From contig CAKRJM010000060.1 of the NCBI GenBank assembly GCA_934351765.1, positions 1 to 10,999 of the forward strand: DNA of 10,999 bases, read 5' to 3'. The stretch is from an uncultured Lachnospiraceae bacterium (GTDB lineage: Bacteria; Bacillota; Clostridia; Lachnospirales; Lachnospiraceae). The stretch's first letter is position 1. Each line of letters begins with the position of its first letter. Of this stretch, positions 1 to 6,557 are shown piece after piece. A program made the position numbers and the translations under genes. The notes under the pieces are model-generated. The model did no database searches. It saw nothing but the letters and a program-made list of their open reading frames with translations, and was not told where the DNA came from.

Positions 1-16
1 CGATTCCTAATTTCAT
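1..16 (-). CDS. Start of an unidentified gene (first five codons only)
   Basis: Only ATG AAA TTA GGA ATC (MKLGI) lies inside the window; the rest runs off the left edge. The start is supported by an AGGAGG Shine-Dalgarno at 27-32, ten bases upstream, and by a strong promoter further up at 131-159. Five residues do not identify a product. The GTPase/ATPase YchF of clostridia commonly begins with MKLGI, but so do other proteins, so this is only a guess. The gene has its own promoter and a structured leader, so it is probably a separate transcription unit from queA. Confidence 0.6.
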
Positions 17-47
17 CTCTATATATCCTCCTATTATGTATCTGTCT

Positions 48-95
48 GTGGTCGTGCCAACACATGGATCGATCCGATCATCGACCACGATGTGT
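48..95 (-). promoter_or_regulatory. Structured 5' leader with two mutually exclusive hairpins
   Basis: On the minus-strand RNA, fold A pairs 95-90 with 65-60 (ACACAU/AUGUGU) and 86-80 with 73-67 (GGUCGAU/AUCGAUC), closing a six-base loop. Fold B pairs 88-82 with 54-48 (GUGGUCG/CGACCAC). Both use bases 82-86, so they cannot coexist. Fold B ends about 15 nt before the AGGAGG box. I recognise no known riboswitch class here. The pairings are read directly from the sequence; a regulatory role is inference. Confidence 0.4.
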
Positions 96-130
96 ACTCA
101 AATCAAAAAAATCTCAACACAGCATTTTGT

Positions 131-159
131 ATTATACCATGCCAAGACTTTTTTGTGAA
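131..159 (-). promoter_or_regulatory. Strong sigma-A promoter (extended -10) for the left-edge gene
   Basis: On the minus strand, TTCACA (154-159) and TATAAT (131-136) are separated by 17 bp. The -10 is preceded by TGG, forming an extended TGnTATAAT element. Transcription should start near position 124, giving a leader of roughly 105 nt before the ATG at 16. Confidence 0.8.
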
Positions 160-182
160 CATTTTGCTTAAAATTCTAATAT

Positions 183-218
183 GAATTCCGTCCTGTCTCT
201 GTGGAAGGACCATAATTC
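183..218 (-). terminator. Possible terminator after queA
   Basis: About 30 nt past the queA stop an interrupted hairpin can form: GAATT/AATTC (183-187 with 214-218) and GTCCT/AGGAC (190-194 with 206-210), with a small internal loop. On the minus strand it is followed by a weak A/T-rich tail rather than a clean T-run. Its position between queA and the next promoter fits a terminator, but it is weak. Confidence 0.35.
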
Positions 219-246
219 CGGATTATTTTATCATTCTTCTGCGGTC

Positions 247-1272
247 TTATCGAATAAACATCGCATCCCCAAAGCTGAAGAACCGATACCGTTCTTTCAC
301 GGCTTCCTTATAGGCTGCCAGTACATGATCCTTTCCTGCCAATGCCGATACCAGCATCACAAGGGTGGACTGGGGCAGATGGAAATTGGTGATCAGAGCA
401 TCGATACACTTAAACTGATAACCGGGATAAATAAAGATCTCTGTCCAGCCGCTTTTTGCCTCCAGATGACCGTTTTCGTCTGCCGCGGACTCCAAGGTAC
501 GGCAGCTTGTGGTTCCAACGGCAATGATCCGATGTCCGGATTCTTTGGCACGGTTGATCTTCTCGGCTTCTTCCGGCTCGATCCGGTAAAACTCCGAGTG
601 CATATGATGCTCCTCAATATGCTCCACCTTTACCGGCCGGAAGGTTCCAAGGCCCACATGGAGGGTCACACTGGCAATCTCCACGCCCTTTTCCTTGATC
701 TTCTCCAGAAGTTCCTTCGTAAAATGAAGGCCCGCCGTCGGTGCTGCTGCCGATCCGTCGTACTTGGCATACACGGTCTGATAACGGTTCTTATCCTTTA
801 ACGGATGAGTGATATAGGGGGGCAGAGGCATCTGTCCCAGCTTGTCCAGGATTTCCTCAAAAATTCCTTCATAAGAAAACTGGATCAGGCGGTTTCCTTC
901 CTCCACCACATCGACTACGGTTCCTGTCAGCAGGCCGTCTCCGAAATCCAGAACAGTTCCGACCTTTGCTTTCTTTCCCGGCTTTACCAGGGTTTCCCAG
1001 ATATTATTGTCACGACGCTTCAGCAGAAGTACCTCAATGGAAGCTCCCGTATCCCGTTTCACGCCAAACAGACGGGCAGGAATTACCTTGGTATTATTGA
1101 TCACCAGGCAGTCACCGGGAACAAGTTCATCAATGATATGCCTGAAAATGTCATGGCGGATCTCTCCGGTCGTTTTATCCAGCACCATCAGACGCGAGGC
1201 ACTCCGATCCTCCAGAGGATCCTGGGCGATCAGTTCCTCCGGCAGTTCATAATCAAATTCTTTTACATCCAT
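247..1272 (-). CDS. queA: S-adenosylmethionine:tRNA ribosyltransferase-isomerase QueA
   Basis: QueA transfers and isomerises the ribosyl group of S-adenosylmethionine onto preQ1 already placed in tRNA, making epoxyqueuosine at wobble position 34 of GUN-anticodon tRNAs. The 341 residues are full length. Recognisable segments are the N-terminal [12 protein letters not shown] (6-17), [14 protein letters not shown] (172-185), [10 protein letters not shown] (205-214), [10 protein letters not shown] (253-262), [10 protein letters not shown] (295-304) and the C-terminal [11 protein letters not shown] (330-340). The ATG at 1272 is preceded by GGAG at 1279-1282 with a 6-nt spacer. The usual partner tgt is not visible here. 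No clear promoter lies directly upstream; instead an intrinsic terminator ends about 20 nt before the start. The gene may therefore depend on readthrough from the upstream SH3-protein gene. Confidence 0.96.
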   Translation of the reverse strand: MDVKEFDYELPEELIAQDPLEDRSASRLMVLDKTTGEIRHDIFRHIIDELVPGDCLVINNTKVIPARLFGVKRDTGASIEVLLLKRRDNNIWETLVKPGKKAKVGTVLDFGDGLLTGTVVDVVEEGNRLIQFSYEGIFEEILDKLGQMPLPPYITHPLKDKNRYQTVYAKYDGSAAAPTAGLHFTKELLEKIKEKGVEIASVTLHVGLGTFRPVKVEHIEEHHMHSEFYRIEPEEAEKINRAKESGHRIIAVGTTSCRTLESAADENGHLEAKSGWTEIFIYPGYQFKCIDALITNFHLPQSTLVMLVSALAGKDHVLAAYKEAVKERYRFFSFGDAMFIR

Positions 1273-1291
1273 CTTCTTCTCCAGACTCCAG

Positions 1292-1316
1292 AAAAAGGGA
1301 CGCAGCGCACGCCCCT
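1292..1316 (-). terminator. Intrinsic terminator or attenuator upstream of queA
   Basis: The minus-strand RNA forms an 8-bp stem over 1316-1296 (AGGG/CCCU, then a G-U pair, two G-C pairs and a closing U-G), with a five-base loop GCGCU, followed at once by five U (1296-1292). It lies 75 nt past the SH3-protein stop and about 20 nt before the queA start. It looks like the end of the SH3-protein transcript but leaves no room for a queA promoter, so it may be a partial terminator. Confidence 0.75.
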
Positions 1317-1390
1317 CTTCCGGTTATTGTTTCTCTTCGTTTGTATTTTCTATCATGTTCGAATCTGTTTTGATTTAAGCCCTCGCCTGC

Positions 1391-2671
1391 TTATGATTCC
1401 GGTGCGGCGGTGGTCAGATAACCAGCTCCGATATAGCAGGTCTGTCCTTCGTAAACCACACGGCTCCAGCCATCGTTATATCCGGTCCGTTTAATGGATT
1501 CACCAGGTGCAAGAGCACCTACAACCTCTGCATTTGCATCAGGACTCTTCCGGATCCGGACACTTTCCTTTGCATAAACCGTTTCATCCACTTCGGTAAA
1601 ACCGTCTCCGGCACTGGGCGCCGACATAGTCAGATAACCGGCCGCAATATAACAGGTCTCTCCGTTGTACTCCACACGGCTCCAGCCGTCGTTATAGCCG
1701 GTTCGGTGAATGGCCTGGCCGCCTGCCAGCGTTCCGGCTTCCTCGCCGTTGGCATCGGGGCTTCTCCGGATCTTGACATTCTCTTTTGCATAAACCGTTT
1801 CATCCACATCTGTAAAGGCTCCGGGATTCTGCGGTGCTGCGGTTGTCTCCGGTGCTGCGGCTGTCTCCGGTGCTGCAGTCGTTTCCGGCGCCGTTGTCTC
1901 CGGTGCTGCAGTCGTTTCTGCCGCCGTTGTCTCGTCCGAAGAATTTCCATACAGCTTTACAACCAGTGCATTCAGGGCTTCATCAGAAGCCATGGCCTCT
2001 GTCAGGCGATCATCCGTTTCCTGCATCAGCTTCTTCACATCGTCCCTGGTATTGACCTGATCCATATAAGCCGCCACCTCACTGTCTGTAGCCTGGCTGT
2101 AGATATACATGCCGCCTTCCTCATTGGTGCAGACATACAGACGGATCAGACAGGGGGCCGGTGTCTCCACATTGATAAACTTCATATCGTAAGACACATA
2201 CACGATATATGTACCGTCAACCAGTCCGTTCAGCGTATAGCAGCTGATATTCTCATAACTCTCGATGAATTCGCGTTCAGACCTGAGCTGTTCTTCCGAG
2301 ATATTCTCAGTGGAATCAACCAGCTTGGAAATAGCCTCCACATCACAGTTTTCCACTGCTTCAAAGTAAGCCTTCACCAGGTTGTTGACATCCTGATTGG
2401 TATCCTTCTCAAGTGCGCCGCCCTGGCTTTCCGCCGCCGACGTTGTCACCTCAAATACGGTCGTACCCTTATTCGATCCGCTTTTCTTCATCTTTCCCAC
2501 AACCACGATCACTACGATCACCACGACCAGCGCGATCACTGCCATGATCAAGTATTTCGCGTATATCTGCAGAAATTCCACTACTGGATTTCCTTTTTTT
2601 CTTCTGCGGCGGGAACTGCTTCGTTCCGAAGCTTCTTCTGTCTCTTTTTCTTTCGAGTTCAGTTCGTCCAT
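1391..2671 (-). CDS. Membrane-anchored protein with two C-terminal bacterial SH3 domains
   Basis: I predict 426 residues. Order: charged cytoplasmic N-terminus with RRRRKK (21-26), one membrane segment (about 40-59, very Val/Ile-rich), then an outside region of about 90-240 without a recognised motif (possibly an NTF2-like fold, judged only from its helix-then-strand look). A Thr/Ala/Pro/Glu linker of TTAAPE-type repeats follows (247-280), then two bacterial SH3 (SH3b) domains at about 288-348 and 360-420. The SH3 copies share DETVYAKE, RTGYNDGWSRV and AGYLT. Such domains usually bind peptidoglycan or other envelope ligands, so an envelope sensing or anchoring role is inferred, not shown. The start at 2671 is chosen for its AGGAGG (2679-2684, 7-nt spacing). 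An in-frame ATG at 2785 lies upstream of the likely transcription start. Confidence 0.88.
   Translation of the reverse strand: MDELNSKEKETEEASERSSSRRRRKKGNPVVEFLQIYAKYLIMAVIALVVVIVVIVVVGKMKKSGSNKGTTVFEVTTSAAESQGGALEKDTNQDVNNLVKAYFEAVENCDVEAISKLVDSTENISEEQLRSEREFIESYENISCYTLNGLVDGTYIVYVSYDMKFINVETPAPCLIRLYVCTNEEGGMYIYSQATDSEVAAYMDQVNTRDDVKKLMQETDDRLTEAMASDEALNALVVKLYGNSSDETTAAETTAAPETTAPETTAAPETAAAPETTAAPQNPGAFTDVDETVYAKENVKIRRSPDANGEEAGTLAGGQAIHRTGYNDGWSRVEYNGETCYIAAGYLTMSAPSAGDGFTEVDETVYAKESVRIRKSPDANAEVVGALAPGESIKRTGYNDGWSRVVYEGQTCYIGAGYLTTAAPES
1412..1810 (-). repeat. Tandem duplication of the SH3 domain coding segment
   Basis: Two 61-codon units, 1810-1628 and 1594-1412, encode near-identical SH3b domains with a period of 72 codons (216 bp). 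They differ at scattered positions, for example KIRRSPDANGE against RIRKSPDANAE, so this is an established duplication under selection rather than a recent copy. Confidence 0.85.
1832..1933 (-). repeat. Low-complexity repeat encoding the TTAAPE linker
   Basis: The DNA repeats short units such as GTCTCCGGTGCTGC (plus-strand reading), encoding ETTAAP and ETTAPETTAAP motifs at residues 247-280. Such Thr/Pro linkers typically span the wall or separate domains. The repeat is likely to vary in length between strains. Confidence 0.7.
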
Positions 2672-2749
2672 AAAAACGCCTCCTTTTCGTATGCTTTGTG
2701 CTCCGTTTTCAGGCTGAACCGAACGCCCTTTTTCTGGATACACTGTTTT

Positions 2750-2778
2750 ATCATACCAAAAAATCCCCTGAATTGCAA
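2750..2778 (-). promoter_or_regulatory. Sigma-A promoter for the SH3-domain protein gene
   Basis: On the minus strand, TTGCAA (2773-2778) and TATGAT (2750-2755) are 17 bp apart, with TGG before the -10 giving an extended -10 element. Transcription would start near 2743, leaving a leader of about 70 nt before the ATG at 2671. A-rich tracts directly upstream may act as an UP element. Confidence 0.72.
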
Positions 2779-2836
2779 CCTGCACACTGTTTTTTCACTT
2801 TTTCAAAAGATTTTTCCACTTTTTTTATTTTTCCTC

Positions 2837-2865
2837 TTGCTCTTCCGGGGAAAATAAGGTAGAAT
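2837..2865 (+). promoter_or_regulatory. Sigma-A promoter for tRNA-Arg
   Basis: TTGCTC (2837-2842) and TAGAAT (2860-2865) are separated by 17 bp, about 20 bp before the mature tRNA 5' end. It is divergent from the SH3-protein promoter. Confidence 0.7.
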
Positions 2866-2885
2866 AGACTGCGTTGGACAATCAT

Positions 2886-2957
2886 GCACCTGTAGCTCAG
2901 TGGATAGAGCAGTGGCCTCCGGAGCCACGTGCGGTGGTTCGATTCCACTCAGGTGCA
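2886..2957 (+). tRNA. tRNA-Arg, anticodon CCG
   Basis: A full cloverleaf is present. The acceptor stem GCACCTG (2886-2892) pairs perfectly with CAGGTGC (2950-2956). The D arm has GCTC/GAGC. The anticodon stem GTGGC/GCCAC encloses loop CTCCGGA with anticodon CCG, which reads CGG codons. A short variable loop is followed by a T arm GGTGG/CCACT with loop TTCGATT. The discriminator base is A at 2957. The 3' CCA is not encoded, so it must be added by nucleotidyltransferase. Confidence 0.96.
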
Positions 2958-2981
2958 GTCCTTCTTTCTTTTATTTATTTC

Positions 2982-3000
2982 TGCCGTTCGGCAATTATTT
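2982..3000 (+). terminator. Weak possible terminator after tRNA-Arg
   Basis: TGCC/GGCA forms a short stem around GTTC and is followed by ATTATTT. The 4-bp stem is marginal. The T-rich stretch immediately after the tRNA may serve release or processing instead. Confidence 0.25.
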
Positions 3001-3175
3001 CCCGTAAAAACAGCTAATTTTATATGGGTTTTAAGTTTTTTGTATTTCTCTTGAGGATTTCTGTTTCTACCAGCCTTTTTATCTGCTTTTTCTATTTGTA
3101 TCCATTCTTTTATTCTCAGTTTTTCACAACTGATCAGTTTCTCCATCATTTTCTTTCATTATCAGGAGGTATCTT

Positions 3176-4117
3176 ATGAATCTTTTGCAGTCCATGAACT
3201 ATGAGGAATTTTTAGACCGGGTACGCACCATGGCCGAACATCGGACCGGTGGAGAAGCCCAGGTTACGATCCGCCCGATCCTGAAAAACAATAATCTGCG
3301 TCTGGACGGGCTTCTGATCCTTTATCCGGGCGAAAACATTTCCCCGGCCTTGTATCTGAACCAGTATTATGCCCGGTATCTTGGCGGCATTCCCATGGAA
3401 ATGATCCTGGATGAAATCTTCGCCACCTATGAATCCTGCCGCTGTCCGGATCGGTTTGATCTGGATCAGCTCCGTAATTTTGATACCCTGAAAAAACACC
3501 TCTCTGTTCGTCTGATCAGCCATTCCGCCAACGAAGCGCTGCTTCAGACCGTTCCCTACATCCCGTTTCTGGATCTGGCGGCTGTTTTTTCTCTTACCAT
3601 AGAGACCGGCGCTCTCGGTACCTCGACCATCCAGGTCAGAAATGAATACCTGGAATTCTGGAACGTGGACACAGAAGACCTGTATCGGACTGCTCTGGAA
3701 AATCTCCGCAATCAGGATGCTCCTGCGTTCTTTCCGCTTTCCTCCCTGGCCGGTTCCTCCGGCGGAGAACAGATTCTTTCCACCGTCTATGTCCTTACAA
3801 ACCAGACAAAGCTCTACGGCGCCTCCTTTCTGCTCTCGAAACGGACTCTGGCAGCCTTCGCAGAGCGTCATGGTGATTTTTATATTCTGCCAAGCTCCGT
3901 CCATGAAGTGATCCTGGTTCCCTGTTCCACCGGCTTCTCTCCCGCTTCTCTCCTGGGTATGCTCCGCGATGTAAACCGGACGGATCTGGAAACAGAAGAC
4001 ATTCTTTCCGATAATCTTTATGTTTACCGCCGGAACGAACATTCCCTCGGGCTGCTGCTTGTCCATCCCTCAGACAGTGCGAAAAAGGAAACTGCCATCT
4101 GTACTGCGGATCATTGA
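3176..4117 (+). CDS. DUF5688 family protein of unknown function
   Basis: This 313-residue soluble protein has no signal peptide or membrane segment. I recognise it as DUF5688-like from the segment YVLTN...LYGA (205-217), then GDFYILPSSVHEVILVP (233-249) and the C-terminal MLRDVNRT...LSDNLYVY pattern (262-284). The N-terminal part has acidic/aromatic NYEEFLDRV (8-16), typical of the family start. No catalytic motif is evident and I assign no function. The first ATG is chosen because AGGAGG (3164-3169) sits 6 nt upstream; a second Met at residue 7 lacks such a site. The gene follows tRNA-Arg on the same strand after 218 T-rich bases, in which I see no convincing promoter. It converges on pnp. 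Confidence 0.85.
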   Translation: MNLLQSMNYEEFLDRVRTMAEHRTGGEAQVTIRPILKNNNLRLDGLLILYPGENISPALYLNQYYARYLGGIPMEMILDEIFATYESCRCPDRFDLDQLRNFDTLKKHLSVRLISHSANEALLQTVPYIPFLDLAAVFSLTIETGALGTSTIQVRNEYLEFWNVDTEDLYRTALENLRNQDAPAFFPLSSLAGSSGGEQILSTVYVLTNQTKLYGASFLLSKRTLAAFAERHGDFYILPSSVHEVILVPCSTGFSPASLLGMLRDVNRTDLETEDILSDNLYVYRRNEHSLGLLLVHPSDSAKKETAICTADH

Positions 4118-4185
4118 AAACCAGCTGAACCATCGTCCTTTTCTTCGATCAGGATCTGTTTGTGTGCGGCTCCCTCATCACATAC

Positions 4186-4213
4186 GAAAGCCGCCCCTTT
4201 CGGAACGGCTTTC
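4186..4213. terminator. Terminator hairpin between DUF5688 gene and pnp, probably bidirectional
   Basis: GAAAGCCG (4186-4193) and CGGCTTTC (4206-4213) form an 8-bp stem on either strand. On the minus strand the stem extends through UUCC/GGGG to 12 bp, closed by a GAAA tetraloop, so it is stronger for the pnp transcript. The tail past the stem is only moderately T-rich on either side. A second small inverted repeat CCGG/CCGG (4217-4220 with 4230-4233) is adjacent. Confidence 0.6.
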
Positions 4214-4234
4214 TCTCCGGCCATACAGACCGGC

Positions 4235-4286
4235 TTTGATTCTGCTATTTTGATTCTGTTATTTTGATTTTATTCTTTTGATCCTG
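4235..4286. repeat. 14-bp tandem repeat in the convergent intergenic region
   Basis: There are 3.7 head-to-tail copies with a 14-bp period: TTTGATTCTGCTAT (4235-4248), TTTGATTCTGTTAT (4249-4262), TTTGATTTTATTCT (4263-4276) and TTTGATCCTG (4277-4286). The first two differ by one base. The array lies between the terminator hairpin and the pnp stop codon, so it is in the pnp 3' untranslated region. Confidence 0.85.
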
Positions 4287-4301
4287 TCTTCTTCCGGATG
4301 C

Positions 4302-6413
4302 TTATTCTTCCGTCTTTTCTGCTTCCTGTGCAACATCCTTCATGCTCAGGTTGATTCTTCCCATGCGGTCGATTTCCAGTACCTTAACGGTCACTTCATC
4401 ACCGATATTCACGACATCCTCAACCTTTGCAACACGCTTCTGGGACAGCTTGGAGATATGAACAAGACCATCCTTATTGGGAGCCAGCTCCACAAACGCA
4501 CCGAAGTTCATGATCCGGACAACCTTTCCGGTAATGATCTCGCCGGGCTGTACATCATTAACAATGCGGTTGATAATGGTGATTGCCTTGTTGATCATCT
4601 CCTTATCGGTTCCGCATACGGATACGGAGCCATCATCCTCGATGTCGATCTTCACGCCGGTTTCTTCAATAATTTTATTGATAACCTTTCCCTGCTTTCC
4701 GACTACATCGCCGATCTTGCTGGGATCGATCTGGATCTGGATGATCTTGGGTGCATACTGGCCAACCTCAGCACGGGGCTCTGCGATCACAGGCTTCATA
4801 ACCTCGTCCAGGATATACAGTCTTGCTTCTCTTGTACGGGCAATGGCCTCCTCGATGATCGGTCTGGTCAGGCCATGGATCTTGATATCCATCTGGATTG
4901 CTGTAATACCCTTATGCGTTCCGGCAACCTTAAAGTCCATATCGCCGAAGAAATCCTCAAGGCCCTGGATATCGGTCAGTACGATGTAATCGTCATCGCT
5001 GTCCCCAGTTACCAGACCACAGGAAATACCAGCTACGGGAGCTTTGATCGGAACACCGGCTGCCATCAGAGACAGAGTCGATGCACAAACGCTTGCCTGA
5101 GATGTAGAACCGTTGGATTCCAGTGTCTCGGACACGGTACGGATTGCGTAAGGGAATTCCTCCTCGCCGGGCAGTACCGGAAGCAGTGCTCTCTCTGCCA
5201 GTGCACCATGACCGATCTCACGGCGTCCCGGTCCTCTGCTGGGCTTTGTCTCGCCTACGGAGTAGGACGGGAAGTTGTAGTGGTGCATATATCTCTTGGA
5301 GGTTTCATTTTCATCAAGGCCGTCTAACTTCTGGCGTTCAGAAAGAGGAGCCAGGGTGCAGGCATTGAGGATCTGAGTCTGTCCGCGGGTGAACATACCG
5401 GAGCCGTGAACTCTGGGCAGGATATCGATCTCTGCTGCCAGCGGACGAATCTGTGTAATGGCACGGCCATCGGGACGCTTGTGATCCTTTAAGATCATCT
5501 TTCTTACCGTCTTCTTCTGATATTTATAGAGTGCTTCACCGATCACCGGTACCCACTCCGGATGCTCCTCGGCATAGCGAGCCTCCAGCTTGTCGCTCAG
5601 ATTCCGGATATTCTCCTCACGAACCTGCTTTACATCGGTAAATACCGCGTTCTCCATTTCTTCTCCGGAGATGGTCTGGATCATATCATCCCAAAGCTCT
5701 GCGGGAACCTCGCAGCTCTCATAGCTGTGCTTCGGCTTTCCGCACTCTGCCACGATGGTATCAATGAATTTAATAATATCCTGGTTTACTGCATGTGCAG
5801 CAAAGATGGCTTCGATCATCTTATCTTCAGGTACTTCGTTTGCACCGGCCTCGATCATGATGACCTTTTCTCTGGTGGAAGCAACGGTCAGAGCCAGATC
5901 AGATACCTTTTTCTGTGCTGCCGTAGGATTGAATACAAACTCACCATCGATCAGGCCTACCTGTGTGGTGGCAGTCGGACCGTCAAACGGAATATCTGAA
6001 ATCGATACGGCAATCGCGGAGCCCAGCATCGCGGTAAGCTCCGGGCTGCACTGAGGATCTACAGACATAACCAGGTTATTTAAGGTTACATCATTGCGGT
6101 AATCCTTGGGGAACAGCGGACGCATGGGACGGTCGATGACTCTGGCTGTGAGGATCGCATTCTCAGATGCCTTTCCCTCTCTCCGGTTGAAGCCGCCGGG
6201 GATCTTTCCTACGGCATACATTTTTTCTTCAAATTCAACGCTCAGGGGGAAGAAATCAATTCCCTCTCTGGGCTTGTCAGACGCAGTTGCGGTAGACAGA
6301 ACTACCGTATCTCCATAGTGCATGAACGCTGCACCGTTGGCCTGTGCTGCAACACGGCCCACATCAACTGTCAGGGTTCTTCCTGCCAGTTCCATTGAAA
6401 AACTCTTATACAT
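4302..6413 (-). CDS. pnp: Polyribonucleotide nucleotidyltransferase (PNPase)
   Basis: PNPase is a ring-shaped trimeric 3'-5' exoribonuclease that uses phosphate to release nucleoside diphosphates and can also add tails; it acts in mRNA decay in the cytoplasm. The 703 residues match the usual length. Order: first RNase PH-like domain (about 1-210), helical linker (to about 310), second RNase PH domain (about 311-545), KH domain with the GxxG loop GKQG (572-575), and S1 domain (about 623-692, GKVVRIMNFGAFVEL). Catalytic-site acidic residues are D487 and D493 in LEDFFGDMDFKVAGT. The start at 6413 is supported by AAGGAG at 6420-6425. The gene lies 188 nt after rpsO, with an extended RNA duplex right before the Shine-Dalgarno, suggesting post-transcriptional control. 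Confidence 0.98.
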   Translation of the reverse strand: MYKSFSMELAGRTLTVDVGRVAAQANGAAFMHYGDTVVLSTATASDKPREGIDFFPLSVEFEEKMYAVGKIPGGFNRREGKASENAILTARVIDRPMRPLFPKDYRNDVTLNNLVMSVDPQCSPELTAMLGSAIAVSISDIPFDGPTATTQVGLIDGEFVFNPTAAQKKVSDLALTVASTREKVIMIEAGANEVPEDKMIEAIFAAHAVNQDIIKFIDTIVAECGKPKHSYESCEVPAELWDDMIQTISGEEMENAVFTDVKQVREENIRNLSDKLEARYAEEHPEWVPVIGEALYKYQKKTVRKMILKDHKRPDGRAITQIRPLAAEIDILPRVHGSGMFTRGQTQILNACTLAPLSERQKLDGLDENETSKRYMHHYNFPSYSVGETKPSRGPGRREIGHGALAERALLPVLPGEEEFPYAIRTVSETLESNGSTSQASVCASTLSLMAAGVPIKAPVAGISCGLVTGDSDDDYIVLTDIQGLEDFFGDMDFKVAGTHKGITAIQMDIKIHGLTRPIIEEAIARTREARLYILDEVMKPVIAEPRAEVGQYAPKIIQIQIDPSKIGDVVGKQGKVINKIIEETGVKIDIEDDGSVSVCGTDKEMINKAITIINRIVNDVQPGEIITGKVVRIMNFGAFVELAPNKDGLVHISKLSQKRVAKVEDVVNIGDEVTVKVLEIDRMGRINLSMKDVAQEAEKTEE

Positions 6414-6438
6414 GTCTTTCTCCTTTTGGTTTTAGTTG

Positions 6439-6523
6439 GGCGGCGTCCATCGAAACTACTGAAAAAACCAGAACTCCACTCCGCTTCTGTTCTTTTCAGT
6501 GGTCTCGATTTTAAAGCGCCGCC
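6439..6523 (-). promoter_or_regulatory. Long imperfect RNA hairpin in the pnp leader
   Basis: On the minus-strand RNA, bases 6523-6517 pair with 6445-6439 (GGCGGCG-type, 7 bp). After an asymmetric internal loop a second, nearly continuous duplex runs from 6509/6449 to 6485/6473. It has 5 bp, a wobble, 2 bp, a mismatch, 8 bp, a wobble, 1 bp, a mismatch and 5 bp, capped by an 11-nt loop (6474-6484). It has no U-run, so it is not a terminator, and it ends 13 nt before the AAGGAG of pnp. The layout recalls the RNase III-cleaved leader through which PNPase represses itself in E. coli. The pairing is directly visible; the function is inferred. Confidence 0.7.
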
Positions 6524-6557
6524 GGTCGGCAGTTACATTTCCGGGACTTTACAGCAA

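Noticed and set aside
1324..1356. Ten-codon minus-strand reading frame (MIENTNEEKQ) ahead of the terminator before queA, a possible leader peptide
   Set aside because: No Shine-Dalgarno precedes the ATG, there is no run of regulatory codons, and no alternative pairing with the terminator was found.
2672..2785. N-terminal extension of the SH3-domain protein starting at the ATG at 2785
   Set aside because: It would begin upstream of the predicted promoter -10 and lacks a ribosome binding site; the ATG at 2671 has AGGAGG at ideal spacing.
1706..2857. Long plus-strand open frame antisense to the SH3-domain gene
   Set aside because: Cys/His/Arg-rich low-quality translation mirroring the repeat and GC pattern of the real gene; no ribosome binding site and no family resemblance.
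2886..2957. tRNA-Arg as an integration (att) site for a mobile element
   Set aside because: No integrase, phage gene or repeated tRNA 3' fragment is present in the window.
3212..4066. Long minus-strand open frame antisense to the DUF5688 gene
   Set aside because: It is an antisense shadow of a gene with a clear start, ribosome binding site and family match on the other strand.
4278..5327. Long plus-strand open frame antisense to the 3' half of pnp
   Set aside because: pnp is unmistakable on the other strand; the antisense translation shows no recognisable domain.
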